Part shown: positions 1 through 6,317 of the stretch, in pieces | Layout: each line of letters begins with the position of its first letter | Numbering within the stretch: the first letter of the stretch is position 1 | Origin: Clostridia bacterium | Lineage (GTDB): Bacteria; Bacillota_A; Clostridia; Oscillospirales; CAG-272 | Length of the DNA stretch: 10,442 nt | Direction: 5' to 3' | Assembly: GCA_017445115.1 (NCBI GenBank) | Contig: JAFSUU010000027.1 | Coordinates: forward strand, 1-10,442 | Notes under the pieces: model-generated | What the model was told of the DNA's origin: nothing | Seen by the model: the letters and a program-made list of their open reading frames with translations, nothing else | Databases searched by the model: none | Translations under genes and position numbers: made by a program

Positions 1-371
1 CCCTCGTAGATTTGAAAAGCCGTAAGCGCTTTTCTCGATTCTTCCGTCGGATAGATCTCTTTCATATACGGGTTCTTGTCAAAAAGCTTCGGGATAAGGT
101 CATAACCGATCTCGCGCACTTTCCCGCGCACGGAAACCGCAACGGAAGTCATCGTGCTTTCGCCTTTAATACCCGTCAACGCGATATAGCCGCGTTTTTT
201 CAGACGGTCGTAAAATCCTTTGCCTTTTGCCGTCAGAAAATACAGACTGTTATCATCACAGTCCATCATATCTATGGCGACGGTGACGGGCAGACTGTCG
301 TCGTCCACCGTTGCGACAATACAAGTATGGATTTTATTGACCAAGTAAGCAAGATAATCTTTTGTTTGCAT
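1..371 (-). CDS. Pyridoxamine 5'-phosphate oxidase-like flavoprotein (C-terminus cut by window edge)
   Basis: Reading leftward from an ATG at 371, 123 complete codons are visible before the window ends, so the C-terminus is missing. The start MQTKDYLAYL, the segment IHTCIVATVDDDSLPVTVAIDMM written in two strands (residues about 14-36), the strand SLYFLTAKGKGFYDRLKK (42-59) and SVAVSVRGKVREIG (76-89) match the split-barrel FMN-binding fold of the pyridoxamine 5'-phosphate oxidase-like family. Members usually bind FMN, F420 or heme; this one is not necessarily a true PdxH, and the substrate cannot be told from sequence. The start has a purine-rich site (GAGGAT) six bases upstream and lies 30 bases after the esterase stop, so it is probably the last gene seen of the same transcript. 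From memory, relatives of this subtype can carry a ferredoxin-like C-terminal part, which would lie outside the window; that is inference. Confidence 0.85.
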   Translation of the reverse strand, partial: MQTKDYLAYLVNKIHTCIVATVDDDSLPVTVAIDMMDCDDNSLYFLTAKGKGFYDRLKKRGYIALTGIKGESTMTSVAVSVRGKVREIGYDLIPKLFDKNPYMKEIYPTEESRKALTAFQIYE

Positions 372-401
372 TTTTATCCTCGCAAATCCCATTTATCGGG
401 A

Positions 402-1049
402 TCATTTATTATTGTTCATCACCCACGAAAACGCCTTTGCCGTGCGGATATCGGCATCTTTGAAGTGATTGCCTTCGTTCCATTCAAGCGTGCATTTCAC
501 GCCGCGCCCGGAGAGCAGGGCGTACGCCTCGCGGATCCTGTCGCCAACCGTCGCCATAACGGGATTTCGAGCTTTTTCTTCCTTGTCGCCGAGGCTGAGA
601 TAGACCACGTGTGTTTTGATCTCGTTCTCCTTCATATAGTCCGCAAAGCCCGGGAACCACATCGACGGGGATACCGCCGCAACGCCCTTGAAAAAGTCCA
701 TCCGGTACGCCGCCCACAGTGCGAACAGCCCTGCGAGCGAATAACCGCCGATATAGTACGTTTTGGTCTCATCGGAGCAGAGCTTCAGTATCTCATCGAG
801 CGTTTTTTCGGCGCCGCCGCCGAAATCCTCTTTGCCGAATACGGCGGGCGCTTTCCACGGTGAAAGATCGGTATTCCAGTTTTCGACCTTGATGGCGATC
901 AAGCGAAAGCTTTTACCGCAGTTAGCGGCGATGAGCGACACCTCGTTTTCAATGCCCGAAAGGTCGTGATCGTCCACCGGCTGAATAAGAACGGTATCGG
1001 CGCCTGCGTCGCCAAATTCATATAGTTTCATACTTGTCTGATCAACCAT
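402..1049 (-). CDS. Alpha/beta-hydrolase fold esterase
   Basis: A 215-residue protein of the alpha/beta-hydrolase superfamily, esterase type. The nucleophile elbow GGYSLAG places the catalytic serine at residue 104; SLGDKE gives a candidate acid at Asp155, and EGNHF gives the histidine at 195, in the normal order Ser-Asp-His. There is no signal peptide or membrane segment, so it should be cytoplasmic. The substrate is unknown. The ATG at 1049 overlaps the end of the upstream DUF5131 gene by eight bases (ATGGTTGA), but AGG lies directly against it, too close for a normal ribosome binding site. Met7 at 1031 begins MKLYEFGDAG, where the fold seems to start, and could be the true start (209 residues), giving a 10-base gap instead of an overlap. 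Either way translation looks coupled to the gene before it. Confidence 0.88.
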   Translation of the reverse strand: MVDQTSMKLYEFGDAGADTVLIQPVDDHDLSGIENEVSLIAANCGKSFRLIAIKVENWNTDLSPWKAPAVFGKEDFGGGAEKTLDEILKLCSDETKTYYIGGYSLAGLFALWAAYRMDFFKGVAAVSPSMWFPGFADYMKENEIKTHVVYLSLGDKEEKARNPVMATVGDRIREAYALLSGRGVKCTLEWNEGNHFKDADIRTAKAFSWVMNNNK

Positions 1050-1920
1050 CCTGTGAGCATTTTCCGCATTTTGAACAACCGTTGCAGGTAATCTTCATTG
1101 CGCAGTTCTGACACTGCTTTCCGAAATACGGTTTGTACATACCGTCTTCTCCGATAGGATATCCCCATTCATCCGTAAGCTTCCATTCTATCGGCTTTCC
1201 GAGAAAGCTGAGCCCGGACTTGTACGCCTGTTCTCTCTGAAGACCGCCTTCGAGCCGGTACGTTTTTCCGCCTTTTATAAAACAGTTTCCGGTTCCGCAG
1301 AAAACAAAAGTCACGTTATACCGCGCGCACTCGTCGTGAAGCTGTTTTACCCATTCATACCGGCAAGGGCGGGCTCCGCTGTAGTTTTCTCCGTCGCAGT
1401 ATACCTGCTCGATCTGTCCCGTGGCGAGATGTTTGTCAACGCTTACCGGACCGATAAACGGCGCGCACATGATCCCTTTATGCTTGAAAGGGAGATTCAA
1501 AAGTATCGGTATGCGTTCATCGGCGCGGCGTTGATTTTCGCAGGTGACGTTGAATATCACGTTTTCCCAGCCGTCGCCCCAGTCGCGCGGCAGATGATCC
1601 GCGACTCTTTCAGGGCGTTTGGTGAGCAGATAGAATTTAACGTCAGAACGCCGGCGTATGATATCCCACGCTTCGTCACGCCACGGATCGGCTTCTTCCA
1701 GAAAGAAGTCCGACGTCATGCACACGCGAAGCATCTCTCCGCTTTGGACCTTATATCGTCCGTTCCTGTCTTTGGAGAGCGGATATTTGAAACCTTCTTT
1801 CGTTCGGTAGATCTCACCGCCGTCTTTGTCACGCAGTGAGTCCAGATAGTACATATAGCAGTTTTGGCAACCTTCGCTGCACTTCTTACATCCGTGCCAC
1901 GGGTTCCATATATCGTGCAA
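1042..1920 (-). CDS. DUF5131 (phage Gp37/Gp68-like) radical-SAM-like protein with cysteine-rich tail
   Basis: A 292-residue protein with the N-terminal signature IWNPWHGC followed by CKKCSEGCQNC (Cys11, 14, 18, 21). Cys14-x3-Cys18-x2-Cys21 matches the radical-SAM cluster spacing, and the WNPWHGC context is that of the DUF5131 (Gp37/Gp68) family, whose reaction I do not know. Further family-like stretches are FYLLTKRPER (96-105) and a beta-alpha pattern down to FVFCGTGNCF (205-214). The last 23 residues hold six cysteines (270, 273, 279, 282, 285, 288), resembling a ferredoxin-like or zinc-binding module. The start is TTG at 1920: no ATG lies upstream in a useful position, and GAGGTGATC sits at proper distance. 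It follows Tag by 18 bases and runs into the esterase gene. A nucleic-acid or cofactor modification role is only inferred from radical-SAM resemblance and from Tag being next door. Confidence 0.87.
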   Translation of the reverse strand: MHDIWNPWHGCKKCSEGCQNCYMYYLDSLRDKDGGEIYRTKEGFKYPLSKDRNGRYKVQSGEMLRVCMTSDFFLEEADPWRDEAWDIIRRRSDVKFYLLTKRPERVADHLPRDWGDGWENVIFNVTCENQRRADERIPILLNLPFKHKGIMCAPFIGPVSVDKHLATGQIEQVYCDGENYSGARPCRYEWVKQLHDECARYNVTFVFCGTGNCFIKGGKTYRLEGGLQREQAYKSGLSFLGKPIEWKLTDEWGYPIGEDGMYKPYFGKQCQNCAMKITCNGCSKCGKCSQDG

Positions 1921-1924
1921 AGAA

Positions 1925-1933
1925 GATCACCTC
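1925..1933 (-). promoter_or_regulatory. Ribosome binding site supporting a TTG start
   Basis: GAGGTGATC on the minus strand matches the complement of the 16S rRNA 3' end over nine bases. The GAGG core ends nine bases before the TTG at 1920-1918. Its strength and spacing are the main reason for accepting TTG as the DUF5131 start, because the WNPWHGC signature begins only four residues later. It lies in the 18-base gap after the tag stop. Confidence 0.75.
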
Positions 1934-1938
1934 GCTTT

Positions 1939-2541
1939 TTACTTTTTTTCAAGATACCGTCTTTTGCGGACGGTTGGATTGTTATCGTTTATCCGTTTGT
2001 AACAAGGGCATTCGTCGCAATGGTCGTTTATAATCCCGCACGCTTGAAGATGCGAATAGACCGTCACGGTGCCGAGATATTTGAAGCCGCGCCTTTTCAG
2101 TTTCCGGCTGATTCTGTCGGAAAGGCCGTTGCTGACCGGAACGGCGCCTTTTTCGTGTCCGTTATACAGTATCGTTTTTCCTTCGGAGAAAGACCAGATC
2201 CAGTTGCTGAAAGTGCCGTTTTCCACACGGATCTTTTGAAACAGACTCGCGTTATGTATGATCGCCTCGATCTTTCTTCTCGATCTGATCATACCGTCCG
2301 TATTCAGAATACGCTCGATGTCGCTTTCGTCATAAGCTGCGATCCTGTCAAAATCGAAGTTGTCAAAGCAGGCGCGGAATACTTCGCGCTTTTTCATCAT
2401 CAGTCCCCAAGAAAGACCGCACTGCATGACCTCCATCATCAGGTATTCGAACTGACCGCGGTCGTCGTGAAGCGGAACGCCCCATTCCTCGTCGTGATAT
2501 TTCATATTTACAGGGTCAAGACCCCAATCGCAATACGCCAT
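1939..2541 (-). CDS. tag: DNA-3-methyladenine glycosylase I
   Basis: Base-excision repair enzyme that removes 3-methyladenine from alkylated DNA, leaving an abasic site; cytoplasmic/nucleoid. The 200-residue length is close to the 187 residues of E. coli Tag. The Zn-binding set of that enzyme (Cys4, His17, His175, Cys179) is matched by Cys4 in MAYCDWG, His16 in YHDEEWG, His174 in NDH and Cys178 in CDECPC. The catalytic-pocket glutamate (E. coli Glu38) corresponds to Glu37 in LMMEVMQCGLSW, with Trp45 following. The helix-hairpin-helix region and the GFKYLG motif (152-157) are also present. The ATG at 2541 has GGAGTGA about nine bases upstream. It lies 73 bases after the LtrA-like gene and 18 bases before DUF5131. 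All key residues are present, so it should be active. Confidence 0.96.
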   Translation of the reverse strand: MAYCDWGLDPVNMKYHDEEWGVPLHDDRGQFEYLMMEVMQCGLSWGLMMKKREVFRACFDNFDFDRIAAYDESDIERILNTDGMIRSRRKIEAIIHNASLFQKIRVENGTFSNWIWSFSEGKTILYNGHEKGAVPVSNGLSDRISRKLKRRGFKYLGTVTVYSHLQACGIINDHCDECPCYKRINDNNPTVRKRRYLEKK

Positions 2542-2614
2542 ATGAATTATTCACTCCATTTCATATATAACGATGCCGATACGCCCGAATCGCCGGTCAT
2601 TTGCTTTCGGTGCA

Positions 2615-3742
2615 TTATTCGACGCGTTTCTTTGAAAAGCCGAAAAGCACCGCAAACACGCTGAACACGAAAATGACGCTCAGCGCGATATTGATATACA
2701 TAAACTCACGCAGGACAAACATCAGCGCCGCAAATACGATCAGTGCGCCGGACAGAGCCAGAACGAACCGGATATTGAAAGTACAGCATTTTTTTGAATA
2801 TCTTCCAAGCAGGAACAGAAAAATGAAATACATCAAAAACGATCCGACAAGGAACAGCGTTTTCGGTATCAGCGATACTTCCTCCTCACGCATGAATTCA
2901 AGAGATGCTGAGATGTTGTTCAGCGCAAAAATGAGGAATATATGGATCAGCATAAAAGCGGTTCCGTTCGTTTCCTTTTCACGGTCGAGCAGTCTGTTAT
3001 AAAACAATCCGTAACAAAGCAGCAATCCTACGACGATCAGAAACGCCATGGCGGAGAAATATACCGAATTTGCCGTAAAGTCGCCTTTGAAATAGGCTGC
3101 GAGCGCGATGATCATCTCTCCGAAAGTGAAAACAACGTAAAGCATCGCGCGTTCCGAAAGGTGCGCGAAATCCACCAGAACAAGCGAATTCGTTCTTCCG
3201 GATACCACCATTGCTATCATACCGAACAGGATGGGAACGTACGCGATGCTGATACCGGTGGTCGCGTATACGGCGATATGTACGCCGACAAGCGCGGCTT
3301 CGGAGAATATGATGATCGCCTTGTGACGCAGTTGTTTTACTTCCCACGGTGCGCTTCTGTGATTCTTTATCTCAATCAGATGCTGTACGCCGATATTGAT
3401 CAGAATCAGCGCCCATGCAGCTGTATATTTATAGAAGGACGACTGCCACTGTACATTCGTTCCGTCCGCCATAAAATACAGCAGGAACATATTGATAAAG
3501 AGAAATACATGATCCCTCGCGCCGTTTCTGCCGTAAACGTTTATGTAAAAGGTCGAAAAATTCCATATCTGTATGATGGCGAGCGTCCCGAGCACGTACG
3601 CAGCGAAGACGCCGGCTGAAACGAACCCACCTTCGATATGTTGCAGAAGCGAATTGTTCCGCCCGATGATATATACGAATATAAGATCGTATATCAGTTC
3701 AAGGTATTCGACTTTTTTCTCATTTGCCTGTAAGTCTGACAT
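2615..3742 (-). CDS. LtrA-family (low temperature requirement A) integral membrane protein
   Basis: A 375-residue, very hydrophobic protein with about nine or ten predicted membrane-spanning segments from residue 12 to 368. The opening EYLELIYDLIFVYIIG (12-27) is the LtrA hallmark in which a charged LELxYDLxFV stretch precedes the first helix, and HLSERAMLYVVFTFGEMIIA (194-213) matches the second hallmark (HLxER...GE). The family is named from a Listeria mutant unable to grow in the cold; the molecular function is not established, and transport or membrane-stress roles are guesses. The length is normal for the family. The ATG at 3742 lies six bases past the flavodoxin stop with only a weak GGAATGG upstream, so translation is probably coupled. 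The C-terminus ends in a basic tail (SKKRVE). Confidence 0.88.
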   Translation of the reverse strand: MSDLQANEKKVEYLELIYDLIFVYIIGRNNSLLQHIEGGFVSAGVFAAYVLGTLAIIQIWNFSTFYINVYGRNGARDHVFLFINMFLLYFMADGTNVQWQSSFYKYTAAWALILINIGVQHLIEIKNHRSAPWEVKQLRHKAIIIFSEAALVGVHIAVYATTGISIAYVPILFGMIAMVVSGRTNSLVLVDFAHLSERAMLYVVFTFGEMIIALAAYFKGDFTANSVYFSAMAFLIVVGLLLCYGLFYNRLLDREKETNGTAFMLIHIFLIFALNNISASLEFMREEEVSLIPKTLFLVGSFLMYFIFLFLLGRYSKKCCTFNIRFVLALSGALIVFAALMFVLREFMYINIALSVIFVFSVFAVLFGFSKKRVE

Positions 3743-3748
3743 AAGTGT

Positions 3749-4237
3749 TCACAACCATTCCGCGACCGTTTTCTTCGATTCTTTCGCTTTTGATCCTCTG
3801 ATAGCCAGCCCGTTTCTCTGGACGTCGGCGCCTTTGCACATTTTCCTGACGTCGGAAACCATACTCGCAAGACCTGAACCTTCGTGAGTGCTTATGACGC
3901 GCACCGTTTTTCCGGTAAAATCCAAGCCCTCAAGCGCCGTTTCGACCTCCGGAGCGTAGGTTCCCCAGTAAATCGGGCTCATCACGAATATTGTATCATA
4001 CGCGGATATGTCCGTCGGTTTTTCTTTGATCGGCGCGTTCCCGATGCGTTTTTTCGCTTCGTTAATGCAAGTCATATAGTCTTTTGCGTAGGGAACCAGC
4101 GGTTCGACCTTGAACATATCCGCTCCGGTCAGTTCCTGAACGAAGTCCGCGACGATCTCCGTGTTTCCTTTATCAATGTATCCGACGGCATAATTTTCGT
4201 CGGCTCTGCTGAAATAGATAATCAGGCTCTTTCCCAT
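3749..4237 (-). CDS. Flavodoxin family protein (Flavodoxin_4 type)
   Basis: A 162-residue single-domain flavodoxin fold. The N-terminal strand SLIIYFSRADENY (4-16) leads into YIDKGNTEIVA (20-30), the long phosphate-binding loop of the Flavodoxin_4 type, where GNTE (24-27) contacts FMN phosphate. SPIYWGTYAP (87-96) is the first isoalloxazine loop and STHEGSGLAS (116-125) the second. The Tyr/Trp pair at 90-91 would stack on the flavin. The probable role is an FMN-dependent electron-transfer or quinone/nitro-reductase-like protein in the cytoplasm; the partner is unknown. It follows another flavoprotein gene by 16 bases, and AGGAG sits eight bases before the ATG. The tandem of two FMN proteins suggests a shared redox job but does not prove it. 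Confidence 0.9.
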   Translation of the reverse strand: MGKSLIIYFSRADENYAVGYIDKGNTEIVADFVQELTGADMFKVEPLVPYAKDYMTCINEAKKRIGNAPIKEKPTDISAYDTIFVMSPIYWGTYAPEVETALEGLDFTGKTVRVISTHEGSGLASMVSDVRKMCKGADVQRNGLAIRGSKAKESKKTVAEWL

Positions 4238-4253
4238 TTTGATTACTCCTGTT

Positions 4254-4871
4254 TTATCTTATAAAATGCGTCGGCTGCCATTCTTCTTTTTCGGGCAGAC
4301 CGTATTTTTCTTTTCCGAGCGCAATTGACTTTATCAGAAACGTCATGTTTCGGGCAAGCGTTCTGACTGTCTGCAGTCCTTCAAGATCCTGTTCCGCCTG
4401 ACCCGGCTCTCTGCCGTGGACGCTGTTCCAGTACTGGCTGGATGCGATCGGCATGCCGCAGATCGTGAAATACTTGTTGAGTTCGTCAAACGTTGCCGAA
4501 GTGCCGCCGCGACGTGCAACGGCAACGCTCGCGCCGACCTTCATCGTCTTGTCAAAGCCGGTGCTGAAAAAGAGTCTGTCAAGGCAGGCGATAAGAGTCG
4601 CGTTGGCGGAAGCGTAATAAACCGGAGTCGCGACGACGAGCCCGTCCGCCGCCTCAAATTTTGGGGCAAGCTCGTTTACAACGTCGTTAAATACGCACTT
4701 GCCGTTCTTTTTACAGCTTCCGCATGCGATGCAGCCGCGTATATCTTTGTTTCCGATCTGCACGATCTCGTTTTCAACGCCTTCCGCATTGAAAACGCCT
4801 GTCATTTCTCTAAGCGCGATTGATGTGTTGCCGTTCGGTCTCGGGCTTCCGTTTAAAATAAGTACTTTCAT
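4254..4871 (-). CDS. NADPH-dependent FMN reductase / iron-sulfur flavoprotein-like
   Basis: A 205-residue flavodoxin-fold protein of the NAD(P)H-dependent FMN reductase family. GSPRPNGNTS (8-17) is the FMN phosphate loop and ATPVYYASANA (81-91) the flavin-ring loop. Between them lies C47-x2-C50-x2-C53-x5-C59 in a GCIACGSCKKNGKC context, the cysteine pattern of iron-sulfur flavoproteins, which could bind a 4Fe-4S cluster; many such proteins act as oxidoreductases with unknown physiological substrates. A start four codons earlier (GTG at 4883) is possible, but that GTG lies inside the GGGGTGA ribosome binding site, and the conserved first strand begins at MKVLILNG, so ATG 4871 is preferred. It then begins four bases after the rhodanese stop and ends 16 bases before the flavodoxin. 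Confidence 0.92.
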   Translation of the reverse strand: MKVLILNGSPRPNGNTSIALREMTGVFNAEGVENEIVQIGNKDIRGCIACGSCKKNGKCVFNDVVNELAPKFEAADGLVVATPVYYASANATLIACLDRLFFSTGFDKTMKVGASVAVARRGGTSATFDELNKYFTICGMPIASSQYWNSVHGREPGQAEQDLEGLQTVRTLARNMTFLIKSIALGKEKYGLPEKEEWQPTHFIR

Positions 4872-4875
4872 TTGT

Positions 4876-5697
4876 TTATTCACCCCATTCCAGATAAAAA
4901 GATACCGTTACGTCGCCGTCGCCGAGCGCGGCGAGTAGTTCTTCCTTGCTTGTGTTTCCGATCTTTGCGAGGCACGTAAAACTCCAATTGTTTTTGTCAT
5001 AATAAATCGTGATCTGATTGCCCTGATAGAGAATAACGTCTCCGGGTTCGGTCGTTATCTGCTCATCGTTTCGCGGCAGTTCCCACGGAAGCGATCCGAC
5101 CTTCTCGAAACCGCCGTAATCTTGCATATCCACGGTTATCAGACCGGGATTCAGTTTTTCTATGAGCGCCTTTGCCGACGAGTTGTCCTCAAGGTTTGCA
5201 TAAAAGCGCCTTTCGCCGACTTCAATCACAAGCATAGGCGTCGGCCGGATCGCAGACACCGTATCGACCGTCTCGCTCGTTACGATTTCTCCCGTCCAGT
5301 CGATGATCCCTCCGAATTCATAAACGCGCGTATATCCCATGTCGAACAGCTTCTGCGCCGCCTCCTTGCTTCGCCTTCCGCTTCGGCAGTAAACAAGGAT
5401 GATCTGATCAAGATCCGGCAGTTCTGCGGGTCTTTCCGTCCCGATGCTTTCGTTGGGGATCAGGATCGCGCCGGGAATATGACCTTCGTTATATTCGTCC
5501 TGGCGGCGTACGTCGACGATAACGTGTCCGTCGTCTTTTTTCATCATCTCTTTGGCTTCGTTCTGCGATATTTGCGTATAACTGTTAACCGTACCGGGAC
5601 CGTCAAGGATATTGTTCTTTGTATAATGGATGATCAGAACGACCGCAATCACTATGACGGCGATGACCGCACCGGCTATTACAAAATATTTCCACAT
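4876..5697 (-). CDS. Membrane-anchored rhodanese fused to a cyclophilin-like domain
   Basis: A 273-residue protein in three parts. Residues 4-24 form one membrane helix near the N-terminus with no lipobox or clear cleavage site, so the rest probably faces outward. Residues about 42-136 are a rhodanese domain: VIVDVRRQDEYNEGHIPGA (59-77) and the active loop CRSGRRS with catalytic Cys104, followed by GYTRVYEFGGIIDW (121-134). Residues about 155-273 look like the bacterial cyclophilin-like beta-barrel family (Cyclophil_like): it begins MLVIEVGERRFYANLEDNSS and includes GDVILYQGNQITIYYD (219-234) and the end VSFYLEWGE. That family is not a proven prolyl isomerase. The frame is open 33 codons further upstream, but that part is a low-quality basic stretch overlapping UPF0158; GGAG seven bases before the ATG at 5697 fixes the start. 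It begins four bases after UPF0158. A persulfide or redox role outside the membrane is inference. Confidence 0.9.
   Translation of the reverse strand: MWKYFVIAGAVIAVIVIAVVLIIHYTKNNILDGPGTVNSYTQISQNEAKEMMKKDDGHVIVDVRRQDEYNEGHIPGAILIPNESIGTERPAELPDLDQIILVYCRSGRRSKEAAQKLFDMGYTRVYEFGGIIDWTGEIVTSETVDTVSAIRPTPMLVIEVGERRFYANLEDNSSAKALIEKLNPGLITVDMQDYGGFEKVGSLPWELPRNDEQITTEPGDVILYQGNQITIYYDKNNWSFTCLAKIGNTSKEELLAALGDGDVTVSFYLEWGE
4880..4886 (-). promoter_or_regulatory. Ribosome binding site deciding the FMN reductase start
   Basis: GGGGTGA on the minus strand lies eight bases before the ATG at 4871-4869, good spacing. It overlaps the in-frame GTG at 4883 and so argues against that GTG as the start. 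The site sits within the last codons of the rhodanese-cyclophilin gene. Confidence 0.6.
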
Positions 5698-5701
5698 GAT
5701 A

Positions 5702-6307
5702 TTACTCCGTTTCCGCTCGCTTCTTTCGCTTAACGTTAACGGTGATCTCCGGCGTACCGAACTCGGGGTTAAAGAGTCCGGCGACTTTTTCCTCATACCA
5801 CGCCTTGATCTCCGCGGTACTCATTTCACAAACTTCGCCCTTTGTTTTGACCGTGATCGTTACGGTCTGCTCCTCCGTCATCTTCGGCTCCGTAAACGGG
5901 ATATCATTATCTCGGCACCATCTCCGGGCGATATCTGTAAACGCTTCCGTACGGAATCTGTAATACTCTTCGATCAAACCGATGTTTTCAGCGGTATCCT
6001 TGAAATTGCGGAACGGTCGGCGTCCGCGCAGAGCGCGAAAAAGTCTTTCGTCGTTCTTCTCCTCGGCGAAATCCTCCATAATACTATATTCGTGCAGATC
6101 GTACTGCGACGGAAGCCGGACGTACTCGTCGGATGAGTCAATCTTCTCGCAAAGCTCCTCGTACTCGCTCATATCCGCACCGTAGCTGTCCGAATCCGGA
6201 ACGGATTCGACCTCCCCGGACACGACGTTATAATACTGCTGCCAACCTTCAAACGTCTCCTCGATCGCGTCGACGATGACCGAAATCGGAATTACTTTTT
6301 TATCCAT
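5702..6307 (-). CDS. UPF0158 family protein with extra C-terminal segment
   Basis: A 201-residue cytoplasmic protein. Residues about 8-139 match the UPF0158 family: IVDAIEETFEGWQQYYN at the start, LPSQYDLHEYSIMEDFA (65-81), LFRALRGRRPFRNFKD (89-104) and a C-terminal YYRFRTEAFTDIARRWC (115-131). The function of this family is not established. Residues about 146-197 are additional: a strand TVTITVKTKG, a helix around MSTAEIKAWYEEKV and the stretch FNPEFGTPEITVNVKRKK, which reads like a small separate domain I cannot name. The ATG at 6307 has a full AAGGAGG (6313-6319) five bases upstream, which itself overlaps the stop codon of the 426-residue protein before it. The rhodanese fusion follows after four bases. 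It is highly acidic in the middle and basic at the end. Confidence 0.85.
   Translation of the reverse strand: MDKKVIPISVIVDAIEETFEGWQQYYNVVSGEVESVPDSDSYGADMSEYEELCEKIDSSDEYVRLPSQYDLHEYSIMEDFAEEKNDERLFRALRGRRPFRNFKDTAENIGLIEEYYRFRTEAFTDIARRWCRDNDIPFTEPKMTEEQTVTITVKTKGEVCEMSTAEIKAWYEEKVAGLFNPEFGTPEITVNVKRKKRAETE
5705..5708 (-). promoter_or_regulatory. Ribosome binding site deciding the rhodanese fusion start
   Basis: GGAG, within GAAACGGAGTAATATC, lies seven bases before the ATG at 5697 and directly precedes the UPF0158 stop TAA. It supports the internal ATG, which leads straight into the membrane helix, over the far upstream in-frame ATG at 5796. Confidence 0.6.
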
Positions 6308-6317
6308 ACCTGCCTCC

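Noticed and set aside
386..402. Small inverted repeat (ATCCC/GGGAT, 7-base loop) between the esterase and the PPOX-like gene
   Set aside because: A five-base-pair stem with no following T run is too weak for a terminator, and such a match is easily found by chance.
12..863. Long plus-strand open frame of 283 codons
   Set aside because: It is antisense to the PPOX-like protein and the esterase, both with clear family motifs; its translation is basic, low-quality and has no recognisable domain.
2542..2614. Promoter in the 73-base gap before tag
   Set aside because: TTATAT occurs near the ribosome binding site, but no acceptable -35 is at proper spacing and the start would leave almost no leader; not strong enough to annotate.
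1864..2664. Plus-strand open frame of 266 codons
   Set aside because: It lies opposite Tag and the start of DUF5131, and no ribosome binding site or domain supports it.
5698..5796. N-terminal extension of the rhodanese fusion to an ATG at 5796
   Set aside because: The 33 extra residues are a basic, serine-rich stretch overlapping UPF0158 in another frame; the GGAG site and membrane helix both point to the ATG at 5697.
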